Shown in pieces: positions 34,558-44,828 of a stretch of 64,000 bases of DNA. Position 1 is the first letter of the stretch; every line of letters begins with the position of its first letter. The notes below the pieces were generated by a model, which was not told the origin of the DNA, ran no database searches, and saw nothing but the letters and a program-made list of their open reading frames with translations. This DNA comes from Xanthomonas sp. DAR 80977 (GTDB lineage: Bacteria > Pseudomonadota > Gammaproteobacteria > Xanthomonadales > Xanthomonadaceae), in contig NZ_CP162487.1 in NCBI RefSeq assembly GCF_041240605.1, positions 2,425,001 to 2,489,000 on the forward strand. The letters are read 5' to 3'. A program made the position numbers and the translations under genes.

Positions 34558-34833
34558 TCAGCCCAGCTTTTCGGCCAGGACGCGGCGGATCTCGCTTTCC
34601 ACCGTGCCCTTCAGCGCCGACAGCAGGAAGCCCAGCTCGGCGGTGACGTGCACCTGCTTGGGCAGCAGTTCGATCCGCCCGTCCACCCCGGAGCGCGAGA
34701 ACAGCAGCGCATCGCCGTCCCAGCGCGATTCCAGGTCGAAACGTTCGGACAGCTTCTTGGCGGCGTCCTCGATCGCCTTGCGCGCCTGTGCGGGGGTCTT
34801 GCCGTGGTCGTGGCGGATGTCGATGCTGGACAT
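34558..34833 (-). CDS. Polyhydroxyalkanoic acid system family protein
   Basis: The 91-residue product matches the small PHA-granule-region family in size and pattern: MSSIDIRHDHGKTPAQARKA, a RFDLESRWDGDALLFSRSGVDG core and a final ELGFLLSALKGTVESEIRRVL helix. Such proteins are encoded near phasins and granule genes, and the exact role is not settled. Its neighbours here are a phasin gene and a patatin-like lipase gene. It is divergent from the FHA protein gene. Confidence 0.85.
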   Translation of the reverse strand: MSSIDIRHDHGKTPAQARKAIEDAAKKLSERFDLESRWDGDALLFSRSGVDGRIELLPKQVHVTAELGFLLSALKGTVESEIRRVLAEKLG

Positions 34834-34956
34834 GCTGGCTGGCTCCTGTGCGGGCATGCGGCCCACGGAAAAGATCAGGCATTGTGCGTATGCGCGGAGT
34901 GTTGTCCAGGCGCGGCGCGCTTCTTCAAGCGCGGGCAACCTGCTAGGCTCCCCGCC

Positions 34957-35754
34957 GTGCCCGACCTGCAAGTCCATTTCAGCAACCGCCAGCAACCCGA
35001 CCGGCCCTTGCGCGCGGGCGTGCACCGCATCGTGCGGCAGGCGTCCGGCCACGTGCGCGTGGTCGACGATACCCAGGGCGCGCTGCTGCTGGCGCAGTTC
35101 TGCCTGGACCGGCGCGGGCTGTGGCTGCAGGTGGCCAACGGCGCCCGCGGCATCCATGTGAACGGGCGCCCGGTGCGGCGCATGGCCTTGCTGCGCGCCG
35201 GCGACGCGGTCTATGCCGATGGCGTGGAAATGGTGGTGCTGGGCGTGTGCGAGCCGCTGCAGCGCCTGCCCGACGCGGCCGAAGGCGAGGGCGAGGATCC
35301 GCGGCTGGTGCTGCGCGGGGTCGGCGGCCAGCACCATGGCCGCAGCTATACGCTGGACCGCGTGCGCAGCATCGGCCGCCTGCGCGACTGCGACATCTGC
35401 ATCGACGATCCGGCCTTCGCCGAACGCCACGCGCGCCTGGAACGGCATGGCGAGCGCGTGCTGCTGCGCGGGCTCGGCGATGCGCAGACCCAGGTCAACG
35501 GCAATGCGGTGCGCGATTGCTGGCTGCAGCCGGGCGACCAGCTGGTGTTCGACGCCCAGCACCGCTTCGTGCTGGAAGTGCCGCAGGCCGCGCCCGGCGA
35601 GCCGCTGAAGCACGATCCAGCCAGCGTGCCGCTGGCGGCCGCGCCGGTCGCCGCGCCGCGTCCGGCCACCGCCTTGCGCTGGCCGTGGCTGTTGCTCAGC
35701 GCCCTGCTGCTGGCGGCCGCGCTCAGCGGGCTGCTGTGGTTCGGCGCGCGCTGA
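34957..35754 (+). CDS. FHA-domain protein with C-terminal membrane anchor
   Basis: A 265-residue tail-anchored protein. The first half (about 1-95) looks like a YscD/FHA-type beta module (GLWLQVANGARGIHVNGRPV). The second (about 108-200) is a canonical FHA fold with SIGRLRDCDICIDDPAFAERHARLE, which carries the phosphothreonine-binding Arg and the conserved Glu-Arg-His signature. One transmembrane helix (about 242-262) closes the protein. I chose GTG 34957 (VPDLQVHFSNRQQPDR), where conservation begins. The partner kinase is not visible here. The 3' end overlaps the convergent msrQ gene by 32 bases. Confidence 0.82.
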   Translation: MPDLQVHFSNRQQPDRPLRAGVHRIVRQASGHVRVVDDTQGALLLAQFCLDRRGLWLQVANGARGIHVNGRPVRRMALLRAGDAVYADGVEMVVLGVCEPLQRLPDAAEGEGEDPRLVLRGVGGQHHGRSYTLDRVRSIGRLRDCDICIDDPAFAERHARLERHGERVLLRGLGDAQTQVNGNAVRDCWLQPGDQLVFDAQHRFVLEVPQAAPGEPLKHDPASVPLAAAPVAAPRPATALRWPWLLLSALLLAAALSGLLWFGAR

Positions 35755-36352
35755 GCGCCCGCCAGCCGCGCCAGCCCAGCAGCAGCGCCAGGATCGCCGC
35801 GTACAGCAGCGGTTCGCGGATGTCCGATTTCACCAGCCACCAGAAGTGCAGCACCGCCAGCACGCCGATCGCGTAGATCGCCTTGTGCAGCTTGCCCCAA
35901 TTGCGCTTGAGCCGGCGCATCCAGCCCTGGGTGGAGGTGATCGCCAGCGGGATCAGCAGCAGCCAGGCCAGGAAGCCGACGGTGATGTAGGGGCGCTTGA
36001 CGATCTCCTCGAAGATCTGCGCCCAGTAGCCGCGCAGGTCCAGGCCCAGGTACACGCCCAGGTGCACGCAGGCGTAGAAGAACGCGTACAGCCCGAGCAT
36101 GCGCCGGAAGCGCAGCAGCACCGATTGCCCGCTCAGCTGCCGCAGCGGCGTGATCGCCAGGGTCAGCAGCAGTAGGCGCAGCGCCCACAGCCCGGTGCGG
36201 TGCTCGATCTCGGCCACCGGATCGGCGCCGAGCGCATCGCTGCCGGCCTGCCACACCTGCCAGAACTGCCAGCCCAGATAGGCCAACGGCGCCAGCGCGA
36301 GCGCATGCACCAGCGCCTTGGCGGCGATCAGCGAACCAGATGTCTTAGCCAT
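35723..36352 (-). CDS. msrQ: Heme-binding subunit MsrQ of the methionine sulfoxide reductase system
   Basis: A 209-residue protein with about six transmembrane helices, of the YedZ/ferric-reductase type. It has histidines placed for haem b (FFYACVHLGVYLGLD; NWGKLHKAIYAIGVLAVLHFWW) and a LRRMLGLYAFF-like turn. MsrQ carries electrons from the inner membrane to MsrP, which repairs oxidised methionine in periplasmic proteins. It is encoded 105 bases downstream of msrP. The gap contains CCAATCCC repeats. Confidence 0.95.
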   Translation of the reverse strand: MAKTSGSLIAAKALVHALALAPLAYLGWQFWQVWQAGSDALGADPVAEIEHRTGLWALRLLLLTLAITPLRQLSGQSVLLRFRRMLGLYAFFYACVHLGVYLGLDLRGYWAQIFEEIVKRPYITVGFLAWLLLIPLAITSTQGWMRRLKRNWGKLHKAIYAIGVLAVLHFWWLVKSDIREPLLYAAILALLLGWRGWRALSARRTTAAR

Positions 36353-36427
36353 GCGGTCTCAGTACGTCGGCGGCGGCGAGGCAGATCGGACGCGAGCTCG
36401 AAGGCCGCACAGCCGCCGCGTGCTCCC

Positions 36428-36457
36428 AATCCCCAATCCCGAATCCCCAATCCCGGC
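36428..36457. repeat. CCAATCCC-rich element directly after msrP
   Basis: Four CAATCCC or GAATCCC units abut the msrP stop codon at 36458. Read on the minus strand this is a GGGATT-rich 3' flank, as after several other genes in the window. Confidence 0.75.
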
Positions 36458-37426
36458 TCAATACCATTTCTTCAGATCCATCCCGGCATACATCCCCGCC
36501 ACCTGCTCGGCATAGCCGTTGAACGGCCGGGTCGGGATGCGTTCGGCGAACAGCTTGCTGGCCTTGCCGGCGATGCGGCGCTCGGTCTTCTGGCTCCAGC
36601 GCGGATGGTCCACCGCCGGATTGACGTTGGAGAAGAAGCCGTACTCGGAGGCCTGCAGTTCGTGCCAGGCGGTTTCCGGCATGCGCTCGACGAAGCGGAT
36701 CTCCACGATCGACTTGATGCTCTTGAAGCCGTACTTCCACGGCACCACCAGCCGCAGCGGCGCGCCGTTCTGCTGCGGCAGCGGCTTGCCGTACAGGCCG
36801 GTGGCGAGCAGGGTCAGCGGGTGCATCGCCTCGTCGATGCGCAGGCCTTCCTTGTAAGGCCAGTCGATCGAGCGGTAGCGCACGCCGGGCATCTGCTGCG
36901 GATCGGCCAGCGTGGTGAAGGCAACGTACTTGGCCTTGGAGGTCGGGGCGAAGCGCTTGAGCACCTCGGCCAGCGGCACGCCCAGCCACGGGATCACCAT
37001 CGACCAGCCCTCCACGCAGCGCAGCCGGTAGATGCGCTCCTCGGCGCGGCTGCCCTTGAGCAGGTCGTCCAGCGCCAGGGTGCCGGGCTTTTCGCATTCG
37101 CCGGACACCTTCACCGACCACGGCGCGGTGCGCAGGGTCTTGGCCGCCTTCGACGGATCGGTCTTGTCGGTGCCGAACTCGTAGAAGTTGTTGTAGCTGG
37201 TCACGTCCTCGTAGCGGGTCAGTTCCTCGCTGGTGCGGAAGCCGCTGCGCGCCTGTTCCGGGGTCAGCACGGTCTTCGGCGGCGGCGGCGGCTCGGCATC
37301 GGCGCAACCGGCCAGGCCCACCGCCGGTGCCAGCGCCAGGGCCTGCAGCAGGCGCCGGCGGTCGCGGTAGAGCGCCTCGTCGGTGACCTCGCGGCTGGGG
37401 ATCTTGAGCACATCGCGCAATGACAT
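36458..37426 (-). CDS. msrP: Periplasmic methionine sulfoxide reductase catalytic subunit MsrP
   Basis: A 322-residue molybdopterin enzyme (YedY family). A twin-arginine leader ([21 protein letters not shown], about 22-41, split here only for length) directs export. The core contains [12 protein letters not shown], the molybdenum-ligating Cys137 in RLRCVEGW, and [15 protein letters not shown]. It reduces free and protein-bound methionine sulfoxide in the periplasm, with electrons from MsrQ encoded downstream. No regulator such as a CpxR- or HprRS-type gene is adjacent. Confidence 0.96.
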   Translation of the reverse strand: MSLRDVLKIPSREVTDEALYRDRRRLLQALALAPAVGLAGCADAEPPPPPKTVLTPEQARSGFRTSEELTRYEDVTSYNNFYEFGTDKTDPSKAAKTLRTAPWSVKVSGECEKPGTLALDDLLKGSRAEERIYRLRCVEGWSMVIPWLGVPLAEVLKRFAPTSKAKYVAFTTLADPQQMPGVRYRSIDWPYKEGLRIDEAMHPLTLLATGLYGKPLPQQNGAPLRLVVPWKYGFKSIKSIVEIRFVERMPETAWHELQASEYGFFSNVNPAVDHPRWSQKTERRIAGKASKLFAERIPTRPFNGYAEQVAGMYAGMDLKKWY

Positions 37427-37575
37427 GGCTGACTCCTGGAGGGGGCGGGGACGGCTGGGGACTTCGGCAAAGACTACGCTGGCACCGGGCCAATGGATGC
37501 AAATGCAACCTAAATTGTCCGGGCCGCAAGCTGGTGCGCTGCGGCATACTAGGCGTCTTGTCCGATAGGTGCCCC

Positions 37576-38661
37576 ATGACGCGCGCGTTCAATTTCAGTG
37601 CCGGCCCCGCTGCATTGCCGGAATCGGTCCTGCGCCAGGCGCAGGCGGAGATGTTGGAGTGGAACGGCGTGGGCGCCTCGATCGTGGAGCTGAGCCACCG
37701 CGGCGCCGAGTTCATGGCGGTGGCGGCCGAGGCCGAGGCCGACCTGCGGCGCCTGCTCGGCATCTCCGACGACTATGCGGTGTTGTTCCTGTCCGGCGGC
37801 GCCACCACCCAGCAGGCGCTGCTGGCGCTGAATTTCGCCGCGCCCGGGCAGACCGTGGACTACGTGGTGACCGGGCACTGGGGCAAGACCGCGATCAAGC
37901 AGGTGACCCCGTACGCCAACGTGCACGTGGCCGCCAGCGGCGAGGCCGGTGGCTTCCACGCCATCCCGCCGCGCGCGCAATGGCAGCTCAGCGCCGATGC
38001 CGCCTACGTGCACATCACCGCCAACGAGACCATCCACGGCGTCGAGTTCCGCGACGCGCCGGACGTGGGCGCGGTGCCGCTGTTCGCCGACTTCAGTTCC
38101 AGCATCGCCGCCGAGCCGATCGACGTGTCGCGCTACGCGGTGATCTACGCCGGCGCGCAGAAGAACCTGGGGCCGGTCGGGGTGGCGGTGGTCATCATCC
38201 GCAAGGACCTGTTGCAGCGCAGCGGCCAGCCGCGCGCCGACATCTTCGACTACCGCTCGCATGCCGCGCGCGACTCGATGCTCAACACCCCGCCGACCTG
38301 GAACTGGTACCTGGCCGGGCTGGTGTTCAAGTGGATGCTGGCCGAGGGCGGGGTGGAGGAGTTCGCGCGCCGCAACCAGGCCAAGTCGGCGCTGGTGTAC
38401 GCGGCGATCGACGGCTCCGGCGGCTTCTACCGCAACGAGGTGGTGGCCGAGGCGCGCTCGCGGATGAACATCCCGTTCTTCCTGCCGGACGAGACCCTGA
38501 CCGCGCGCTTCGTCGCCGAATCCAAGGCGGCCGGGCTGCTTGCGCTGAAGGGCCACAAGGCGGTCGGCGGCATCCGCGCCTCGCTGTACAACGCGATGCC
38601 GGTGGCCGGCGCGCAGGCGCTGGTCGCCTTCATGCGCGACTTCCAGCAACGCAACGGCTGA
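37576..38661 (+). CDS. serC: Phosphoserine aminotransferase
   Basis: A 361-residue PLP enzyme making phosphoserine from 3-phosphohydroxypyruvate; it also acts in pyridoxal phosphate synthesis. Landmarks are [38 protein letters not shown] and the PLP-lysine motif [13 protein letters not shown]. The start is ATG 37576, after a CATACT-like -10 (about 37543). It is the first gene of the serC-pheA-aroA cluster. Confidence 0.97.
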   Translation: MTRAFNFSAGPAALPESVLRQAQAEMLEWNGVGASIVELSHRGAEFMAVAAEAEADLRRLLGISDDYAVLFLSGGATTQQALLALNFAAPGQTVDYVVTGHWGKTAIKQVTPYANVHVAASGEAGGFHAIPPRAQWQLSADAAYVHITANETIHGVEFRDAPDVGAVPLFADFSSSIAAEPIDVSRYAVIYAGAQKNLGPVGVAVVIIRKDLLQRSGQPRADIFDYRSHAARDSMLNTPPTWNWYLAGLVFKWMLAEGGVEEFARRNQAKSALVYAAIDGSGGFYRNEVVAEARSRMNIPFFLPDETLTARFVAESKAAGLLALKGHKAVGGIRASLYNAMPVAGAQALVAFMRDFQQRNG

Positions 38662-38671
38662 GCGCCATCCC

Positions 38672-38720
38672 CCTGTAGGAGCGGCTCAAGGTGGCCTCGG
38701 GCCATCAGCCGCGACCGGAT
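38672..38720. repeat. Half copy of the GGAGCGGCT...CATCAGCCGCGACCG palindrome
   Basis: CTGTAGGAGCGGCTCAAGGT and GGCCATCAGCCGCGACCGGA match the left arm of the 47-bp palindrome at 22603-22649, with small changes. The mirror arm is missing. It lies between serC and pheA. Confidence 0.7.
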
Positions 38721-38761
38721 CGCGCCCGCAGGCGCTCCGCAACATCGAGGAACCACGATCC

Positions 38762-39928
38762 ATGGCCGCAAAGCCGAAGAAATCCCCAGCGACAGACACC
38801 AAGCCGGCCAAGCCGACCCCGACCGCCGTCGCAAAGCCCGCGGTCGCCGCGCCGGCGCTGGCCGACGTGCGCGCCAAGATCGATGAGATCGACCGCACCA
38901 TCCAGGCGCTGATCGCCGAGCGCGCGCAGTTCGCGCACCAGGTCGGCAAGGCCAAGGGCAAGCTCGCCGCCGCGGTGGACTACTACCGCCCCGAGCGCGA
39001 GGCGCAGGTGCTGCGCATGGTGGTGGACCGCAACCAGGGCCCGCTCAGCGACGAAGTGCTGGTGCACGTGTTCCGCGAGATCATGTCCGCCTGCCTGGCG
39101 CAGCAGGAGCCGCTGAAGATCGGCTACCTCGGCCCGGAAGGCACCTTCAGCCAGCAGGCGGTGCTCAAGCACTTCGGCCGCTCGGCGGTGGGCCTGCCGA
39201 TGGCGACGATCGAGGAAGTGTTCCAGGAAGTGGAGAGCGGCAATGCCGATTTCGGCGTGGTGCCGGTGGAGAATTCCGGGCAGGGCACGATCCAGGTCAC
39301 CCTGGACATGTTCCTGACCTCGAACCTGAAGATCTGCGGCGAGACCGAGCTGCGCGTGCACCAGTACCTGCTGTCGCGCACCGGCCGGCTCGATGCGATC
39401 GAGCGCATCTATGCGCATCCGCAATCGTTCGCGCAGACCGCCGGCTGGCTGCGCGCGCATCTGCCGAAGGTGGAGAAGATCCCGGTGTCGAGCAACGCCG
39501 AGGGCGCGCGGCGCGCGCGCAACGCGGAGGATGCGGCGGCGATCGGCGGGGAGAGCGCGGCGCACGTGTATGCGCTGAAGAAGGTGATCATGAAGTCGAT
39601 CGAGGACGACGACGACAACACCACGCGCTTCCTGGTGATCGGCCGGCAGATCTTCCCGCCGTCGGGGCACGATCGCACCTCGGTGCTGGTGTTCATCCAC
39701 GACAAGCCGGGGGCGCTGTTCGATGTGCTCAGTCCGTTCGCGCGGCATGGGATCAGCATGAACCGGATCGAGTCGCGGCCGTCGCATCAGGCGAAGTGGG
39801 AGTACGGGTTTTTCATCGATCTGGCCGGGCATGTGGAGGACGAGTCGATGAAGCAGGCGCTGGCGGAGTTGAAGGCGCATTCGGCGCAGATCAAGGTGTT
39901 GGGGTCGTATCCGGTGGCGGTGCCCTGA
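38762..39928 (+). CDS. pheA: Bifunctional chorismate mutase / prephenate dehydratase
   Basis: This 388-residue P-protein turns chorismate to prephenate and then phenylpyruvate, for phenylalanine. The first 35 residues are a Lys/Pro/Ala tail. A chorismate mutase domain (about 35-115, ALADVRAKIDEIDRTIQALI) comes next. The dehydratase domain (about 118-295) contains GYLGPEGTFSQQA and VVPVENSGQGTI. The C-terminal ACT domain (about 303-380, HDKPGALFDVLSPF and ESRPS) gives phenylalanine feedback. 101 bases follow serC. The last 60 codons shift to rarer GGG/TTG usage, unlike the rest. Confidence 0.97.
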   Translation: MAAKPKKSPATDTKPAKPTPTAVAKPAVAAPALADVRAKIDEIDRTIQALIAERAQFAHQVGKAKGKLAAAVDYYRPEREAQVLRMVVDRNQGPLSDEVLVHVFREIMSACLAQQEPLKIGYLGPEGTFSQQAVLKHFGRSAVGLPMATIEEVFQEVESGNADFGVVPVENSGQGTIQVTLDMFLTSNLKICGETELRVHQYLLSRTGRLDAIERIYAHPQSFAQTAGWLRAHLPKVEKIPVSSNAEGARRARNAEDAAAIGGESAAHVYALKKVIMKSIEDDDDNTTRFLVIGRQIFPPSGHDRTSVLVFIHDKPGALFDVLSPFARHGISMNRIESRPSHQAKWEYGFFIDLAGHVEDESMKQALAELKAHSAQIKVLGSYPVAVP

Positions 39929-39954
39929 TCTGGCCTGTTCGGTCGCCGGCGATC

Positions 39955-40031
39955 TGGCGTCCGTAGTGGGACTCGAACCAACGACCCGCTGATTAACAGT
40001 CAAGTGCTCTGACTGGCTGAGCTGGAGAAAC
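39955..40031 (-). pseudogene. Decayed tRNA-Asn (GTT)
   Basis: Read on the minus strand, the 3' half is a good tRNA-Asn: anticodon loop CTGTTAA, T-loop TTCGAGT and a terminal GCCA. The 5' half has decayed. The acceptor strand GTTTCTC pairs with TACGGAC only through two G-U wobbles and has two mismatches. Position 8 is C rather than T, and the D-loop lacks the invariant GG. One T-stem pair is also mismatched. I judge it non-functional. Confidence 0.6.
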
Positions 40032-40056
40032 GGCAACAGCAAAAGGCTTTCGCGCG

Positions 40057-40268
40057 TTGCGCGACTTACTTTTCTTTGAACGGCCAAAGAAAAGTAAGCA
40101 AAAGAAAGGCCGCCCCAGTCGGGTCGCCCCGCGCTGCGCGCGGGGTCCGCGAGCAACCTGGGATTTTTCGATGGCACATCCATGTGCCAGCGAAAAACGT
40201 CGCGCATCCTGCGCGCCGCCCCTGCGGGGTTGTTCCCAGGCCGCTCGCCGACCACTCAATGGGGACCC
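40057..40268. repeat. Multi-hairpin dispersed element between pheA and aroA
   Basis: Three hairpins follow in order: CTTACTTTTCTTTG (40065-40078) with its exact complement at 40085-40098; a CCCCGCGC...GCGCGGGG stem near 40130-40148; and TTTTTCGATGGCACAT paired with ATGTGCCAGCGAAAAA near 40167-40198. This looks like a small dispersed Xanthomonadaceae repeat rather than a gene. It lies next to the tRNA pseudogene. Confidence 0.7.
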
Positions 40269-40269
40269 C

Positions 40270-40345
40270 TGAAAAGCGAACAGCAACAACTGAAAAGCGA
40301 ACAGCAGCAACAGCAACAGCAACAGCAATAACAACAACCACGGCA
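40270..40345. repeat. CAGCAA-type microsatellite upstream of aroA
   Basis: A direct repeat of TGAAAAGCGAACAGCA (about 40270 and 40290) runs into a CAGCAACAGCAACAGCAA array and then AATAACAACAACC. Replication slippage could change its length. It is about 90 bases upstream of the aroA start. Confidence 0.75.
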
Positions 40346-40434
40346 GCGGCAGCGGCAAAATCAGCGGCGGCGGAATCAGCCGCTACGACAAGATCAACAG
40401 CGCGCCCGCTGCGGGGGCGACGGCAATCTCGGGA

Positions 40435-41754
40435 ATGGTGATGAGCAACGCGCAATACTGGATCGCAACGAAGGGCTCTGCTTTGCAGGGGACGTTGAAT
40501 GTGCCGGGCGACAAGTCGGTCTCGCATCGGGCGGTGATGTTCGCGGCGCTGGCCGATGGGGTCTCGCATATCGATGGGTTCCTGGAAGGCGAGGACACGC
40601 GGTCGACCGCGGCGATCTTCGCCAGGCTCGGGGTCAGGATCGACACGCCGTCGCCGTCGCAGCGGATCGTGCACGGGGTCGGCGTCGATGGGCTGCAGGC
40701 GCCGCAAGGCGAGCTGGATTGCGGCAACGCCGGGACCGGCATGCGCCTGCTCGCCGGCTTGCTGGCGGCGCAGCCGTTCGACAGCGTGCTGGTCGGCGAC
40801 GCGTCGCTGTCCAAGCGGCCGATGCGCCGCGTGACCGAGCCGCTGGCGCTGATGGGCGCGCGCATCGACACCGATGCCAACGGCGTGCCGCCGCTGCGCA
40901 TCCACGGCGGGCAGCCGCTGCGCGGCATCGACTTCGCCTCGCCGGTGGCCAGCGCCCAGGTCAAGTCCGCGGTGTTGCTGGCCGGGCTGTATGCCGAGGG
41001 CGTCACCTCGGTGCAGGAGCCGCATCCGACCCGCGACTACACCGAGCGCATGCTGTCCGCGTTCGGCGTGGAGATCGCGTTCGCGCCCGGCCACGCGCGC
41101 CTGCGCGGCGGCCAGCGCCTGCGCGCCACCGACATCGCGGTGCCGGCCGATTTCTCCTCGGCGGCGTTCTTCATCGTCGCCGCCAGCATCATCCCCGGCT
41201 CGGACATCACCCTGCGCGCGGTCGGCCTCAATCCGCGCCGCACCGGCCTGCTCGCCGCGCTGCGGCTGATGGGGGCGGACATCGTCGAGCACAACCACAG
41301 CGAGCACGGCGGCGAGCCGGTGGCCGACCTGCGGGTGCGCTACGCGCCGCTGCGCGGGGCGCAGATCCCGGAGGACGTGGTGCCGGACATGATCGACGAG
41401 TTCCCGGCGCTGTTCGTCGCCGCGGCTGCTGCACAGGGCCAGACCGTGGTCACCGGCGCGGCCGAACTGCGGGTCAAGGAGTCCGATCGCCTGGCGGCGA
41501 TGGCCACCGGCCTGCGCAGCCTGGGCATCGTCGTCGACGAGACGCCCGATGGCGCCACCATCCATGGCGGCGCGCTGGGCAGCGGCGTGATCGAAAGCCA
41601 TGGCGACCATCGCATCGCGATGGCGTTCGCGATCGCCGGGCAACTGGCCCAGGGCGAGGTGCGGATCAACGATGTCGCCAACGTGGCCACGTCGTTCCCG
41701 GGCTTCGACAGCTTGGCGCAAGGCGCCGGGTTCGGCTTGGTTGCTGCTGCCTGA
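40435..41754 (+). CDS. aroA: 3-phosphoshikimate 1-carboxyvinyltransferase (EPSP synthase)
   Basis: This 439-residue shikimate-pathway enzyme joins phosphoenolpyruvate to shikimate-3-phosphate. Family motifs include NVPGDKSVSHRAVMFAALA (about 20-38), LDCGNAGTGMRLLAG, GDASLSKRPMRRV and VKESDRLAAMATGLR. The start may be ATG 40435 or ATG 40441 (MSNAQYWIATKG). Its usual cluster mates serC and pheA are upstream, but separated by about 500 bases of repeats and a tRNA relic, so it may have its own promoter. Confidence 0.97.
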   Translation: MVMSNAQYWIATKGSALQGTLNVPGDKSVSHRAVMFAALADGVSHIDGFLEGEDTRSTAAIFARLGVRIDTPSPSQRIVHGVGVDGLQAPQGELDCGNAGTGMRLLAGLLAAQPFDSVLVGDASLSKRPMRRVTEPLALMGARIDTDANGVPPLRIHGGQPLRGIDFASPVASAQVKSAVLLAGLYAEGVTSVQEPHPTRDYTERMLSAFGVEIAFAPGHARLRGGQRLRATDIAVPADFSSAAFFIVAASIIPGSDITLRAVGLNPRRTGLLAALRLMGADIVEHNHSEHGGEPVADLRVRYAPLRGAQIPEDVVPDMIDEFPALFVAAAAAQGQTVVTGAAELRVKESDRLAAMATGLRSLGIVVDETPDGATIHGGALGSGVIESHGDHRIAMAFAIAGQLAQGEVRINDVANVATSFPGFDSLAQGAGFGLVAAA

Positions 41755-41832
41755 GCAGCGCCGCGCTCTGCCGGGCGCGGCTGGGATAGCTGCACCGATC
41801 GCTGGGGTGCGGCGGATGCGCGCAGCGCGCCG

Positions 41833-42048
41833 CTAGGGCGCGCGTGGCGGATCGCTGGCCGGCGTCGCCGGTGCCGGGGCATTGGCCGGGCCGTCGAGTC
41901 CGCGATCGCGGCTCATCCACCAACCGCTGGCCGCCAGCACCAGCGCGATCAGGATGACCCAGGCCCAGGGCGAACCGCGATGGGCGTGGGCACGGTCGGT
42001 ATCGCGTTCGCGCCGATACAGCTCCTGCGTCTCATGTTGTCTGGACAT
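41833..42048 (-). CDS. Small single-pass membrane protein
   Basis: A 71-residue protein with a charged N-terminus (MSRQHETQELYRRERDTDRA), one transmembrane helix (about 27-45, SPWAWVILIALVLAASGWWM) and a Pro/Ala-rich tail. A good ribosome site (AGGAG about 8 bases before ATG 42048) supports it as a true gene. It has no recognised domain. Confidence 0.65.
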   Translation of the reverse strand: MSRQHETQELYRRERDTDRAHAHRGSPWAWVILIALVLAASGWWMSRDRGLDGPANAPAPATPASDPPRAP

Positions 42049-42154
42049 GGTCGTGCTCCTGCGTCTCAGGGACGCGACCAGTCTTGCGCCGATTCCGTTC
42101 GCGAGGTGTCAGCCGCCCGTGAACGCAGCATGCGTCCTGCAAGCGGTGTTCAGC

Positions 42155-42817
42155 TTACTGAGCCGGCTTGAAATCGAATGGGATCTCGAGGCTGCCGGCG
42201 ACCGCCTGGCCCTTCTGCTGCGCCGGCCGGAAGCGCCAGCGGCGCACGGTTTCCATCGCCGCACGATCCAGCTCGCGCGAGCCGCTGCGCTTGACCAGGG
42301 CCACGCCCGCGGGGGCGCCGCTGGCATCCACCTCGACCCGCACCACCACCGTGCCGCTGTCGCCGCGGCGCAAGGCCGCCGATGGATAGCGTGGCGGCGG
42401 CTGACCTTCCAGCGGCACAGGACGATCGCCCGGCGCCAGTGCGGTGGCGTTCGTCCCCGCAGCAGCGGCGTCGGTGCCACCCGGCGCCGGCGCCATCGCA
42501 TCGGCGGCGGGCGGCGGAGCAGGCGGCGCGGTCTCGACCAGTTTCGGCACATCCTCCGCTGCCGGCGGCTTGGCTTGCGGCATGTCGCTGGCGCCGCTGC
42601 CGGCGGGCAGCGGTTCGGGCAGCGGCTTGATCTCCGCCGCATCCTGCTGCACCTGCGCCGGTTGCGGCTTGTAGAAGTCGTTGTCCTTGCGCCCGACCAG
42701 CCACACCGCCAGGAACAGCAGCAGCCCGGCGCAGAACGCGATGCCGACGATCACGAGGAGGCGCCGCGGCAGGCGCAGCACGATGCCGGTGTTGGAGGAC
42801 GGAGGCGACGTGGACAT
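42155..42817 (-). CDS. TonB-like energy transducer protein
   Basis: A 220-residue protein with an N-terminal transmembrane helix (about 19-40, LLVIVGIAFCAGLLLFLAVW) and a Pro/Ala-rich periplasmic linker. A C-terminal TonB domain (about 140-218) contains PPPRYPSAALRRGDSGTVVV and ETVRRWRFRPAQQKGQ. It may pass proton-motive energy to an outer-membrane receptor, but no ExbBD or receptor genes lie near. It is divergent from serS and may simply be a periplasmic scaffold. Confidence 0.85.
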   Translation of the reverse strand: MSTSPPSSNTGIVLRLPRRLLVIVGIAFCAGLLLFLAVWLVGRKDNDFYKPQPAQVQQDAAEIKPLPEPLPAGSGASDMPQAKPPAAEDVPKLVETAPPAPPPAADAMAPAPGGTDAAAAGTNATALAPGDRPVPLEGQPPPRYPSAALRRGDSGTVVVRVEVDASGAPAGVALVKRSGSRELDRAAMETVRRWRFRPAQQKGQAVAGSLEIPFDFKPAQ

Positions 42818-42942
42818 GGGACTCACCTTTGGGAACCGCTGGATTCTGGCATAGCCGCGGTGAATCGGTCGCCCAGCGCGCGCGCCTCCGCGTCCCGTCG
42901 CTGCCGCGCGATTGCGGCAAAAGCGCGGCCGACAGGCGATAA

Positions 42943-44256
<1,314 letters not shown>

Positions 44257-44314
44257 GTCTCGGGCGCCGCGCATGCGGCGCGGCGGTCGCCTTGCGGAAG
44301 TGTCTGGCGGCATC

Positions 44315-44383
44315 TGTGGGAGCGACTTCAGTCGCGACGGGGCTTTCTCGGTGATGCCCGTCGCGACCGAAGTCGCTCCCACG
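44315..44383. repeat. Palindromic repeat, GAGCGACTTCAGTCGCGAC type
   Basis: TGTGGGAGCGACTTCAGTCG and its near-complement CGCGACCGAAGTCGCTCCCA flank a loop of about 20 bases. It matches the element at 14914-14982. It lies 58 bases after the serS stop and may end or stabilise that transcript. Confidence 0.85.
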
Positions 44384-44782
44384 GTCGTTGCCAGCTGCCG
44401 AAAACCATGCCGGCTCTGTGTCCCATGCCATGGCGGCTATGCGGATGCCGTGGCTGCGTACCGTCCACGCCCAGGCAGGCGTTCCGGCCGATCCGACCTC
44501 CCTGCGCTTCGCTGGCCTGTGTTCGGGCCAGATGTGTTCGATGGCATCGGCGCAACGGCAACCAAGACGCCCCAGCCATCCCATGCTGGAATCGCTGCGA
44601 ACGAACCAGCGACCATTCGCTGGTGCGAAGCACAGGGCCAGGGCAGGGCGTTCACGCGATCGCCCTGTCGCGAAGCGGAAGCGACCGTGTAGCTGCTGCC
44701 GGAACGGGCCGCCGCGGCGGTGCTCGGGACACGCCACGGCAGGTGGACCTGATTGCACAGCTCGGATCGTTGTGGGAGTAGA
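44384..44782. other. Intergenic stretch without a recognised gene
   Basis: Several open frames cross this 400-base stretch on both strands, but none has a ribosome site, domain or convincing codon pattern. It lies between the serS-side palindrome and the LysR promoter. I see nothing more here. Confidence 0.5.
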
Positions 44783-44803
44783 ATGAACCCAACGCGATTT
44801 CAT
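44783..44803. promoter_or_regulatory. LysR-type binding motif
   Basis: ATGAA and TTCAT are separated by 11 bases, the T-N11-A layout favoured by LysR regulators, 26 bases before the regulator's start. A second inverted pair GTTCT/AGAAC (44809-44813 and 44824-44828) abuts the start codon. Autoregulation is likely. Confidence 0.6.
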
Positions 44804-44828
44804 TCATCGTTCTAAATATCGAAAGAAC

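Noticed and set aside
39955-40031. Functional tRNA-Asn
   Set aside because: Acceptor stem mismatches, missing GG in the D-loop and C at position 8 argue for a pseudogene.
44388-44803. Overlapping open frames of 124-225 residues on both strands
   Set aside because: No ribosome site, no domain and no consistent coding strand; they overlap the palindrome and the LysR promoter.
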